From NCBI GenBank assembly GCA_963722495.1, contig CAVRND010000011.1, positions 124,001-188,000 of the forward strand: a stretch of DNA of 64,000 nt, given 5' to 3'. The notes beneath the pieces were generated by a model. That model did not search any database and was not told the DNA's origin. It saw only the letters and a list, made by a program, of their open reading frames with translations. Of the stretch, positions 47,578 through 58,273 are shown piece after piece. Position 1 is the first letter of the stretch. Every line of letters starts with the position of its first letter. The DNA comes from Hyphomicrobium_A sp963722495. GTDB taxonomy: Bacteria; Pseudomonadota; Alphaproteobacteria; Rhizobiales; Hyphomicrobiaceae. The position numbers were made by a program, and so were the translations under genes.

Positions 47578-49131
47578 CTAAGCCTTTGCCGACGCGGCAG
47601 CTTGGCGCGCGGCTTTCATGCTGGACACGCGGCGCTGGTGGTACTTCTGCGAGAGCTCGTCCCACTCGATCGTGACACTGCCGCCGGTTCCCGCATGCTG
47701 GCGGTCCCAGTTACTCAACAGGTCCAGGCAGGCGTGATCGATGTAGTCGAGCTCGCCGATGTGCACGTGAACGTTGGCGCCCGGCTTGAGCTTCTCCAAC
47801 TCCGCCGCCAGCTTCGGCAGGCGGATGAGCGTCGCCGACCCCTTGAGGTAGAGATCAACCCTGTTTGCTGCGCCGTTCTCCTCCTTGCGCACCTCAAGGT
47901 GCGAGAAGGCGTAGAGCAGCTTGATCAGCGACAGACCGAGGCCGACGAGCACGCCCTCGAGCAGGTTGGTCGCGACGATCATGATGATGGTGATGAAATA
48001 GATCAGCACCTCGCCGCGGCCATACTTGAGCAGGGTCGGGACAATCTTCGGATAGGCGAGCTTGTAGCCGGTGAAGACGAGGATTGCCGCCAGTGCCGAC
48101 AGCGGAATGTACTTGAGCGTGAATGGCAACGCGCTGACGAACAGCAACAGCCAGACGCCGTGCATGATGGCCGAGGCGCGCGTCTCGGCGCCAGCCTCGA
48201 CGTTGGCGCCCGAGCGCACGATGACGCCCGTCATCGGCAGCACGCCGAGGAAGCCGCAGATCGTGTTGCCGACGCCCTGGGCGGTCAGCTCCTTGTCGTA
48301 CTTGGTGCGCGGGCCGCGGTGCATCTGGTCGACGGCCGTCGCACATAGCAGCGTCTCGGCGCTGGCAATGAAGGCAACGGATATGGCTCCGATTAACACC
48401 GGCCACTCGGTGATGCGCATCAGTTTTTCCGGCGTCGGGAAGATCGTCTCCGCCCAGATGTTGTCGGGCACGGTCACGTATTTGATCTCGTTGAGCCCGA
48501 GCACCAGTGCCGCCGCAATACCGACGATGGCGCCGACCAGCGGAGCCGGGAAAAGGCGCCAGCTCTTGGGGGCGAACCCATTCCAGGCAAAGATGGTGGC
48601 GATGGTCAGAACGCCGATGCCGAGGGCTTGCAAGTGGGGACCGCCCTCACTGATCGCGTTCATCAGCGAGGTGGGGATGCCGACGAGATTTTGGATACCG
48701 GTGCCGATCGGCTTGTAGTCCAGCATCACGTGAAACTGCGAGGCGAGGATCAAGACGCCGATGCCGGCCAGCATGCCGTTGATCACGGCGGGCGACACGG
48801 CCCGGAACCACTGGCCAAGCTTGCACAGGCCGGCGACCAGCTGGATAAGGCCGGCGAACAACACGATGACGCCGATCATCTGCAAGCCGAACTGCTCGAC
48901 CAGCTGCCAGACCAGCACGGAAAGGCCGGCAGCCGGCCCGCTAACCTGCAACGGCGCGCCGGAAATCACGCCGACGATGATACCGCCGACGATACCGGTG
49001 ATGATGCCAGCCGTGGGGGGCATCCCCGAGGCGAGCGAAATGCCCATGCACAACGGGAGCGCGACGAGAAAGACAACGATCGACGCCATGAAGTCGCGAC
49101 CGAAAGTCGCCTTAGTATACGACGTGTCCAT
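47578..49131 (-). CDS. SulP-family anion transporter with STAS domain
   Basis: This 517-residue transporter has an N-terminal membrane domain of about 11-12 helices: FMASIVVFLVALPLCMGISL, GIITGIVGGIIVGVISGAPL, VSGPAAGLSVLVWQLVEQFG, and the conserved FIASAETLLCATAVDQMHRG. A cytoplasmic STAS domain starts at about residue 430 (LRKSAT-like LKGSATLIRLPKLAAELEKL, HVHIGELDYIDHACLDLLSN). SulP proteins carry sulfate, bicarbonate or chloride. The divergent beta-carbonic anhydrase gene, 218 bp away, argues for bicarbonate (inference). A second, fused carbonic anhydrase domain as in some relatives is absent. Confidence 0.9.
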   Translation of the reverse strand: MDTSYTKATFGRDFMASIVVFLVALPLCMGISLASGMPPTAGIITGIVGGIIVGVISGAPLQVSGPAAGLSVLVWQLVEQFGLQMIGVIVLFAGLIQLVAGLCKLGQWFRAVSPAVINGMLAGIGVLILASQFHVMLDYKPIGTGIQNLVGIPTSLMNAISEGGPHLQALGIGVLTIATIFAWNGFAPKSWRLFPAPLVGAIVGIAAALVLGLNEIKYVTVPDNIWAETIFPTPEKLMRITEWPVLIGAISVAFIASAETLLCATAVDQMHRGPRTKYDKELTAQGVGNTICGFLGVLPMTGVIVRSGANVEAGAETRASAIMHGVWLLLFVSALPFTLKYIPLSALAAILVFTGYKLAYPKIVPTLLKYGRGEVLIYFITIIMIVATNLLEGVLVGLGLSLIKLLYAFSHLEVRKEENGAANRVDLYLKGSATLIRLPKLAAELEKLKPGANVHVHIGELDYIDHACLDLLSNWDRQHAGTGGSVTIEWDELSQKYHQRRVSSMKAARQAAASAKA

Positions 49132-49349
49132 GAGCTCCCGTCCGCTCGCTAAATCTCATCGCCGGCAAAGGTACGGTGACCGTTGATTGCGAACCGATTT
49201 CGGCTGTCCCCCAGCGCGGCGGGACGATAGACCTTGAGTTGCAACCCGGCAAGCCGAGGCTAGCGGCCGGACCGAACGACGGTTAAGGGCAGTGGCAGGA
49301 CGATTTGACATCTCCGCGGCCGCCGCGAACTCAGGCATTGAACACCGCC

Positions 49350-49988
49350 ATGAGCAGCTTCCCCGAAAAACTCGCCGACCGCTTCCGCCGCTTCCACCAC
49401 CGGCACTTCCTGCCGAAGGCCGAGGAATACGAGGAATTGGCCACCTACGGGCAGGCGCCCGAAGCGATGGTCATCTCCTGCAGTGACAGCCGCGTCGACC
49501 CGGAAACGATCTTCAGCGCCATGCCGGGCGAGCTGTTCGTCGTCCGCAACGTCGCCAACCTGGTGCCTCCCTACGAGACGGGCGGCAAGTTCCACGGCGT
49601 CAGCTCGGCGATCGAGTTCGCCGTGCTCAACCTGCGCATCAAGCATCTCATCGTCATGGGCCATTCCGGCTGCGGCGGCGTCAAAGCCGCCCTCGACCAG
49701 AGCGCCGCCATTCAGACCGAAGCGCAGTTCATCTCGCGCTGGATGTCGATGCTCGATGATGCCCGGCTGCGGGTGCTCGCGTCGCATCAGATGGCGCCGC
49801 ATGGCGAGAAATTGCAGGCGTTGGAGAAGGAAGGCGTCAAGACCGCCATCACCAACCTGCGGACGTTCCCGTTCATCACCGATGCCGAGAACAAGGGACG
49901 GCTGTCGCTGCACGGGGCCTACTTCGACATCGCCTCCGGCACCCTGTCGGTGCTCAACCACTCCCGCAACGAGTTCTTCCCGCTGTAG
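49350..49988 (+). CDS. Beta-class carbonic anhydrase
   Basis: The protein has 212 residues from the ATG at 49350. Zinc ligands are in VISCSDSRVDPETIF (Cys, Asp-Arg dyad) and VMGHSGCGGVKAAL (His, Cys). VRNVANLVPPYE and HGVSSAIEFAVLNL complete the beta-CA pattern. It hydrates CO2 to bicarbonate in the cytoplasm. It is paired divergently with a SulP transporter. Bicarbonate and CO2 are substrates of PEP carboxylase and of ethylmalonyl-CoA pathway carboxylases, so this pair could supply C1/C2 assimilation (inference). Confidence 0.94.
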   Translation: MSSFPEKLADRFRRFHHRHFLPKAEEYEELATYGQAPEAMVISCSDSRVDPETIFSAMPGELFVVRNVANLVPPYETGGKFHGVSSAIEFAVLNLRIKHLIVMGHSGCGGVKAALDQSAAIQTEAQFISRWMSMLDDARLRVLASHQMAPHGEKLQALEKEGVKTAITNLRTFPFITDAENKGRLSLHGAYFDIASGTLSVLNHSRNEFFPL

Positions 49989-50015
49989 ACGTTGCGCGCA
50001 GCCTGCGAGCGCGTA

Positions 50016-50161
50016 ACCCCTCACCCGCTAGCGCATGCGCACATGCACTAGCGACCTCTCCCTCTGGGAGAGGTGAAGTGAAGCAGCCAATTTGACGACA
50101 CCCTCCACCTCTCCCATGGGGAGAGGTCGGAAGCGAATGCAATGAGCTTCCGGGTGAGGGG
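50016..50161. repeat. Class A palindromic repeat (copy A5)
   Basis: CCCCTCACCCGCTAGCGCAT starts it; a first unit ends CTCTGGGAGAGGTGAAG; then CACCTCTCCCATGGGGAGAG, GGAAGCGAATGCAATGAGC and TTCCGGGTGAGGGG follow. It lies between the convergent ends of the carbonic anhydrase gene and ccmG. Confidence 0.85.
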
Positions 50162-50224
50162 ATGATCCGTTTCGGCTCTCGTTCTGTCCTGACGCGGCGG
50201 ACAGACTGAGCGCGACGCGAGCCT

Positions 50225-50854
50225 CTAGTTGGCCGTGGGGGCGGGTGCGGGCTGGGAGGCAGCGGCTTGGGCGCGGGCGATGGCGGGCATGAGACGCGTC
50301 TGCATGCTTTCGGGTGAGATCGGCCCGACGTGCTTGAACACGATCTCGCCCTTGCCGTTGAGCACGTAGGTTTCCGGCATGCCGTAGACGCCCCACTCGA
50401 TGGCGCCGCGACCGGCGCCGTCGGTTCCCACGGCCTTGAACGGGTTGCCGTAGCGGCCGAGGAAGCGGCGCGCCGACGCCGCATCGTCCTTGTAGTTGAC
50501 GCCATACAGCGCCACGCCGGTGCGCCGTTGCAATTCGACCAGCAGCGGCTGCTCCTCGGCGCAGGGCACGCACCACGACGCCCAGAAGTTGACGACGCTC
50601 GGCTGTCCGTTGGCGAGCTCGGCGCTTGAAAATCCCGGCACCGGCTTGTCGGCCTCCATCAGGCCTTCGACCGCCGGGAACTGCGTCGCCGGGGCCGGCT
50701 TGCCGAGCAACGCGGACGGCAGCTTGGAGGGATCACCGGTCTGCAGCGCAAAGGCGAACAAGCCGACGAGGGCACCGAAGATCAAAAGCGGTGCGATCAC
50801 CCAGCCGAGCTTACTCTTGCGTGCGGGCGAGGTGCCGTCGGCTCCCGGCTGCAT
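50225..50854 (-). CDS. ccmG: Thiol:disulfide interchange protein CcmG/DsbE
   Basis: The protein has 209 residues: an N-terminal anchor (LGWVIAPLLIFGALVGLFAF) and a periplasmic thioredoxin-like domain with VVNFWASWCVPCAEEQPLLV (WCxPC) and YGMPETYVLNGKGEIVFKHV (cis-Pro region). It reduces apocytochrome c cysteines for heme attachment. It is the last gene of the minus-strand unit ccmA-B-C-D-G. A Pro/Ala tail (AAASQPAPAPTAN) ends the protein. Confidence 0.93.
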   Translation of the reverse strand: MQPGADGTSPARKSKLGWVIAPLLIFGALVGLFAFALQTGDPSKLPSALLGKPAPATQFPAVEGLMEADKPVPGFSSAELANGQPSVVNFWASWCVPCAEEQPLLVELQRRTGVALYGVNYKDDAASARRFLGRYGNPFKAVGTDGAGRGAIEWGVYGMPETYVLNGKGEIVFKHVGPISPESMQTRLMPAIARAQAAASQPAPAPTAN

Positions 50855-50874
50855 TCGTTTCGATCCTCAGATGA

Positions 50875-51054
50875 TCAGGAGCGCGGTGTCGAGCGGCGCT
50901 TGACGCCGCGCGCAGCGAAATCGGCCAGCCGCCGCTCTTGCTCGCGCCCGTCGATGACGAGCCAGGCGATCAGCGCGCCGATCACCAGCACGACGACGCC
51001 GTAAGCCGACCAAATGAAGCTCGCGTGCGGTCCCAAATCGATGCCGAGATCCAT
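50875..51054 (-). CDS. ccmD: Heme exporter protein CcmD
   Basis: This gene encodes 59 residues. MDLGIDLGPHASFIWSAYGV leads to a single membrane helix (VVVLVIGALIAWLVI), followed by DGREQERRLADFAARGVKRR. The HASFIWSAYG start and the positively charged tail are typical of CcmD, which assists release of heme-loaded CcmE from CcmABC. It lies 4 nt after ccmC and 20 nt before ccmG. Confidence 0.9.
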   Translation of the reverse strand: MDLGIDLGPHASFIWSAYGVVVLVIGALIAWLVIDGREQERRLADFAARGVKRRSTPRS

Positions 51055-51058
51055 GTGT

Positions 51059-51820
51059 CTACTCCGCCGCCGCCAGCTGGCCCGATTGCGCGCGCTCCAC
51101 CTCGGCGAGCTGCAACGCCTTCACGCGCCGGCGCAGGATCTCGTTGCGCATCGCCTTCAGATGCATGGCGACGAACATGAGCGTGAAGCCGACGGCCATG
51201 ACCAGGAGCGGCGTCAGCAGCGATGAATCGATCGTCGGCCCGCCTACGCGGATGACGCTGGCCGGCTGGTGCAGCGTGTTGCCGAAGTTCACCGAGAACT
51301 TGATGATCGGCAGCATCACGATGCCGACCAGGGCGAGGATGGCGGTCAGCTTGGTAGCCAGCGACTCGTCCTCGATCGAGGAGCGCAGTGCCATCAGCCC
51401 GAGATAGAGGAAGAACAGGATCAGCACCGACGTGAGCCGCGCGTCCCACACCCAGTAGGTGCCCCAGGTCGGCCGACCCCACAGCGAGCCCGTCACCAGC
51501 GCCAGGAACGTAAAGGCGGCGCCGAGCGGCACCGCCGCCTTGGCCGAGACGTCCGCCAGCGGATGGCGGAAAACCAGCAGGCCGAACGCCGAAATGGCGA
51601 CCAGCGCATACACCGCCATCGACAGCCACGCGCAGGGCACGTGGATGAACATGATGCGTGCCGTCTCGCCCTGCAGGTAGTCGGGCGGCGCGACGAAGAA
51701 GCTGAGGTACAGCCCGTAAGCGATGACCGCCGCCGCCGCGCCGGACACCCACGGCAACAGCTGAGCCGAAAGCTCCATAAAGCGGGTGGGGTTGGCCAGG
51801 CGCTGGGTCAGGGTCTGCAT
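51059..51820 (-). CDS. ccmC: Heme exporter permease CcmC
   Basis: The protein has 253 residues and about six membrane helices. The heme-handling motif is WGRPTWGTYWVWDARLTSVL (WGTYWxWD), with flanking His residues in IMFIHVPCAWLSM and NTLHQPAS. It passes heme to CcmE in the periplasm. An in-frame early start at the ATG at 51820 gives MQTLTQRLANPTRFM, the usual CcmC N-terminus. Confidence 0.95.
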   Translation of the reverse strand: MQTLTQRLANPTRFMELSAQLLPWVSGAAAAVIAYGLYLSFFVAPPDYLQGETARIMFIHVPCAWLSMAVYALVAISAFGLLVFRHPLADVSAKAAVPLGAAFTFLALVTGSLWGRPTWGTYWVWDARLTSVLILFFLYLGLMALRSSIEDESLATKLTAILALVGIVMLPIIKFSVNFGNTLHQPASVIRVGGPTIDSSLLTPLLVMAVGFTLMFVAMHLKAMRNEILRRRVKALQLAEVERAQSGQLAAAE

Positions 51821-51878
51821 TGGAGATGATCTAATCTAGGCGAGCTGCCGACGCAATTGAGCGCTACGGCCACGATTT

Positions 51879-52544
51879 TTACTGCATCTGCACACGCAGC
51901 GCCGCAGCTGCAGCCAAGGGGCAAAGTACGACGGATGCAAGTGAAAGCGCCGTAAGGATTAGGAAAGCGCTACCGGTTCCCGTGGCTCCGAGCAGGCCGT
52001 TGATCGCCGCCATGCCGAAAATCAGCGTCGGGACGTATAGTGGCAACACCAGAAGGGCGATTAGAAGGCCGCCGCGATAGGCCCTCAGCGTCAGCGCGGC
52101 CCCGACGGCGCCGATGAAGCTGACGGCCGGTGTTCCGACCAGCATGGTGGCGACCAGCAACGGATAGGCGCCGATATCGAGATTGAGCAGCAGCCCCAGC
52201 ACCGGCGCCATCAGCGCCAGGGGAATGCCCGTCGAGATCCAGTGCGCCAGCGCCTTGGCCGTGACGACCAACTCCATCGGCATCGACCCGGTCGCCAGGA
52301 TGTCGAGTGAGCCGTCCTCGTAGTCGGATGAGAAGACGCGGCCTAGGGACAGCAGCGCCGCCAGCAACAACGCGATCCACAGCACGCCCGGCGCAATGCG
52401 CGACAGCAGGTTGAGGTCGGCGCCGAGCCCCAGGGGCATCAGTGTCACGACCAGCATGTAGAAGCCGAGAGCCGTTCCGAGCGCGCCGCCCTGGCGCACC
52501 GCGAGCCGCAAGTCGCGTTTGAGAAGTGCGAGGAAGGCGCTCAA
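51879..52544 (-). CDS. ccmB: Heme exporter permease CcmB
   Basis: The protein has 221 residues and six membrane helices. FLALLKRDLRLAVRQGGALG and FSSDYEDGSLDILATGSMPM are CcmB features. It forms the ABC transporter CcmAB with the upstream ATPase, whose gene overlaps it by 4 nt, so translation is coupled. Confidence 0.94.
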   Translation of the reverse strand: MSAFLALLKRDLRLAVRQGGALGTALGFYMLVVTLMPLGLGADLNLLSRIAPGVLWIALLLAALLSLGRVFSSDYEDGSLDILATGSMPMELVVTAKALAHWISTGIPLALMAPVLGLLLNLDIGAYPLLVATMLVGTPAVSFIGAVGAALTLRAYRGGLLIALLVLPLYVPTLIFGMAAINGLLGATGTGSAFLILTALSLASVVLCPLAAAAALRVQMQ

Positions 52545-53173
52545 GGCGACGCCTCCAGCGGCGCGACGCGCCCGAGGCGGATCGACTGCATCGGATCGAG
52601 CGCCATCGGCACGTGCGTTGCAATCACCGCCATGCCGCCGGTCTTTAAGTGCGCGTTGATCGCCGCAACGAGCACTTCGACCGAGGCGACATCCAGCGAC
52701 ACCGTCGGCTCATCGAGTAGCCACAACGGCCGCGGCGCTACGTTTAGCCTCGCCAGCGCCAGCCGCCGCTTCTGTCCAGCCGACAGATATCCGGCCGGAA
52801 TGTCGGCCAGCGCGTCGAGTGCGAACCGCTCCAGCGCCGCCTCGACGCGGGGCGCCAAATTCGCCGAGCCGCCGAGGTACGTCGCCCAGAACGTGAGGTT
52901 CTCCGCGGCCGTCAGGTGCGTCTTGATCCCATCGAGGTGCCCGACAAAATGGCAGACCTCGCTCGGCTCGCGATCCTCGCCGGCGCCCGTCACGCTGACG
53001 CTGCCCGCCGATGGCCGCAGATATCCCGCCAAAGCGCGTAAAAGCGTTGATTTGCCCGAGCCATTCGGCCCGATGAGAGCGAGCGCAGCGCCGCTATCGA
53101 GGCGGAGGGACAGACCATCCACCACATTGCGCCCGCCGCGCTCCAAGGTCAGATTTTCAGCAACGAGCTGCAC
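52541..53173 (-). CDS. ccmA: Heme exporter ATPase CcmA
   Basis: ABC ATPase of 210 residues. Walker A is GPNGSGKST, the signature is LSAGQKRRLALARL, Walker B is LWLLDEPTVSLD, and the H-loop is IATHVP. It powers release of holo-CcmE in cytochrome c maturation. It is the first gene of ccmABCDG and is divergent from acnA with about 220 bp between them, a pairing seen in many Rhizobiales. Confidence 0.95.
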   Translation of the reverse strand: MQLVAENLTLERGGRNVVDGLSLRLDSGAALALIGPNGSGKSTLLRALAGYLRPSAGSVSVTGAGEDREPSEVCHFVGHLDGIKTHLTAAENLTFWATYLGGSANLAPRVEAALERFALDALADIPAGYLSAGQKRRLALARLNVAPRPLWLLDEPTVSLDVASVEVLVAAINAHLKTGGMAVIATHVPMALDPMQSIRLGRVAPLEASP

Positions 53174-53396
53174 GGCTCTTCATCATCCGTGTGGCAGAAT
53201 GCGCTAGCGTGACGGTGGGAAAATCCCGCAAGATGGGAGTTGGAAGCTCTCTAGGTTGGCGGGCCGGAAGGCACCAGGGGCACGCTTCCGAGGCCGCCAG
53301 GTTACCAGCTTAAACGAGCGCCGTCGCCAGCCGTCCATGCGGCAGGGTTGACGATTGGGGATGTCCGGCCGTCACGGCCGCACGAAGGAGTCGATT

Positions 53397-56114
<2,718 letters not shown>

Positions 56115-56227
56115 CTCCGGCGTTCACGCTGGCTTAGTCCCGGGACAAACTTTCGTGAGTGGCGTTGTAACGTTACACAGCGCCGCCTAGTCTTATAGCG
56201 CGTCCTCTTTCGGTGTAATTTACGCGC

Positions 56228-56989
56228 ATGCGGCTGGCCCCTCTCATTGCATTAACGATGGCGCTTTTTGTGCCGGCGACCGGCGTGCTGTCGCAGGATG
56301 CGCCCGGCATCAACCCCTCGTTCGGCCCTGCCAAGGACGTGCTCGAGCTGTTCACCAGCCAGGGCTGCGACACCTGCCCGCCGGCCGACCAGGTGCTCGC
56401 CAAGTTCGCCGAGCGCCCGAACATCATCGCCATCTCGCTGCCCGTCGACATCTGGGACTATCTCGGCTGGAAGGACACGCTCGCCTCCGACAAGAACTCG
56501 GAGCGGCAGAAGGCGTATGCGAAAGCGCGCGGCGACGGCGCAATCTACACGCCGCAGGTCGTCGTCAACGGCATGATCGGCGTCAACGGCAGCGACCCGG
56601 CCGCCATCGAAGAGGCGATCAAGACCACCAGCGAGGCGTTGAAGGGCGGCCGCGTGCCGATCCGGTTCTGGCACGAGCGCAACTCGATCAAGATCGAGGC
56701 CGGCGATGCGCCGCCGGGCTTCACCTACAAGGAAGCGACGATCTGGTTCGCCGTCGTTCAGAAGTCGGCGCAGGTGCCGGTCAAGCGCGGCGATAACGAA
56801 GGCAAGACGCTAACCTACACCAACATCGTGCGCGAGATGATGCCCGTCGGCTCCTGGAACGGCAAGGCGATGAGCCTGCAGCTGGCGCGCACCGCGGTGA
56901 TGCGCCCCGAGACCGAGGCCGCCATCATCCTGCTGCAGGAGGGCAAGGCCGGCCCCATCATCGGCGCCGCCTGGACCGGGCTGTGGTAG
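56228..56989 (+). CDS. DUF1223 secreted thioredoxin-like protein
   Basis: The protein has 253 residues: a signal peptide (MRLAPLIALTMALFVPATGV) and a DUF1223 domain with ELFTSQGCDTCPPADQVLAK, a CxxC site, SLPVDIWDYLGWKDTLASDK and YTPQVVVNGMIGVNG. The family has a thioredoxin-like fold; its biochemical job is unknown, but periplasmic redox is suggested by the CxxC. It lies 113 bp downstream of acnA on the same strand, a recurrent neighbourhood in Rhizobiales. Confidence 0.88.
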   Translation: MRLAPLIALTMALFVPATGVLSQDAPGINPSFGPAKDVLELFTSQGCDTCPPADQVLAKFAERPNIIAISLPVDIWDYLGWKDTLASDKNSERQKAYAKARGDGAIYTPQVVVNGMIGVNGSDPAAIEEAIKTTSEALKGGRVPIRFWHERNSIKIEAGDAPPGFTYKEATIWFAVVQKSAQVPVKRGDNEGKTLTYTNIVREMMPVGSWNGKAMSLQLARTAVMRPETEAAIILLQEGKAGPIIGAAWTGLW

Positions 56990-57026
56990 CGGCCCCCGTA
57001 GTCGCAAATGCGAATGGGTGTGCTTC

Positions 57027-57053
57027 CGATGTGGGCAAGGCACACCCACATCG
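57027..57053. promoter_or_regulatory. Inverted repeat upstream of the fic gene
   Basis: Perfect 9-bp arms CGATGTGGG and CCCACATCG are separated by 9 bp, about 80 bp before the fic start. A second palindrome TGGACATGTCCA stands at 57098-57109. Both are operator candidates. Confidence 0.45.
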
Positions 57054-57132
57054 TCGTGGATATGGTCAAAAAACGCCGTTTCTTGGACACGTTGTTATGG
57101 ACATGTCCACCGCGTGCCCATATCCTGAGAAT

Positions 57133-58273
57133 ATGGTCAAAAAAGCTAATAAATTGCCCACATCGGGTCGATTCGATCCTACCAAGCCCTATAATGCTCT
57201 CCCCCCGCTTCCCCCCCCCCCAAACGCTCGAAACCGTGCCCGTGCTGCGCAAGTGCGTTGGCGCCGGCAGGGCGCTGGCCGGCCTCAAGGAAGCGGCGCG
57301 GCTGATCCCCAATCAGGACGTGCTGATCAATTCGATCCCGCTGCGCGAAGCACGCGACAGCTCGGCAATCGAGAACATCGTCACCACCAACGATACGCTC
57401 TTCAAGTTCGCAAACGCCGACCCCGAGAAAGCCGACGATGCGACTAAGGAAACGCTGCGTTACCGCACCGCTCTCATGCAGGGCTTCAAGGATGTGCTGG
57501 AAAAACCTCTCAGCACACACACCGCTGTGCTTGTCTGCCGGGCCATCAAGAACGTCGACCTCGACATCCGCCAAGTCCCGGGCACTGCTCTCGCCCATCA
57601 TCCGAGTGGCAAGGTCATTTACACGCCGCCCGAGGGGCAAGCGCTGCTGCGTGAAAAGCTGTCCGACCTTGAGCGATTCCTGCACAGCAACGATGACATC
57701 GATCCGATTATCCGCATGGCTGCCGCCCACTACCAGTTCGAGGCTATCCATCCCTTTACCGACGGGAACGGGCGCACGGGACGTATCCTCAACACGCTCT
57801 TCCTGATCGACAAGGGGCTTCTCGACCTGCCGATCCTCTATCTCAGCCGCTACATCAATGAGCATCGCAGCGAGTACTACGATCGCCTGCTCGCCGTGAC
57901 GACGTCAGGCGCGTGGGAACAATGGCTGCTATACATACTCACAGCCGTCGAGGAGACGTCGTTGTGGACGACGGCGAAGATTCGCGCCATCGGCGACCTG
58001 ATGGACGCAACCGTCAACTACGTGAGCCGTACGTCGCCCAAAATCTACAGCCGCGAACTGGTAGAGGTGATCTTCACGCAGCCCTATAGCCGCATCGGCA
58101 ATATCGTCGAGGCGAAGCTCGGCAACCGCAAGACCGCAAGCAAGCACCTGAAGGAGCTTGTCGCGAAGGGCGTGCTCGAGGAGCGCCAGGAGGGACGCGA
58201 GAACATCTACATCAATGTGCGCTTCCTCGACCTCCTGACCTCCGACAACAACGATTTCAAGAAATTCAGCTAA
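57133..58273 (+). CDS. Fic-family protein AMP transferase with a poly-C frameshift
   Basis: The natural start is the ATG at 57133 (MVKKANKLPTSGRFDPTKPY, NALPPLPPP). An 11-C run at 57211-57221 then shifts the frame; with ten Cs it reads QTLETVPVLRKCVGAGRALA and continues to the end. Fic domain: HPFTDGNGRTGRIL, the full HxFx(D/E)GNGRxxR catalytic loop, and an N-terminal inhibitory helix SSAIENIVTTND ((S/T)xxxE(G/N)). A winged-helix C-terminus (YSRIGNIVEAKLGNRKTASK, VLEERQEGREN) follows, the usual architecture of chromosomal Fic proteins that AMPylate target proteins and are held inactive by the Glu. No antitoxin gene adjoins it. The stop overlaps that of the M3 gene by 4 nt. Confidence 0.85.

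Noticed and set aside
57133..58273. Fic/antitoxin two-gene toxin system
   Set aside because: The inhibitory helix is in the same protein and no small antitoxin gene adjoins; the neighbours are DUF1223 and a peptidase.
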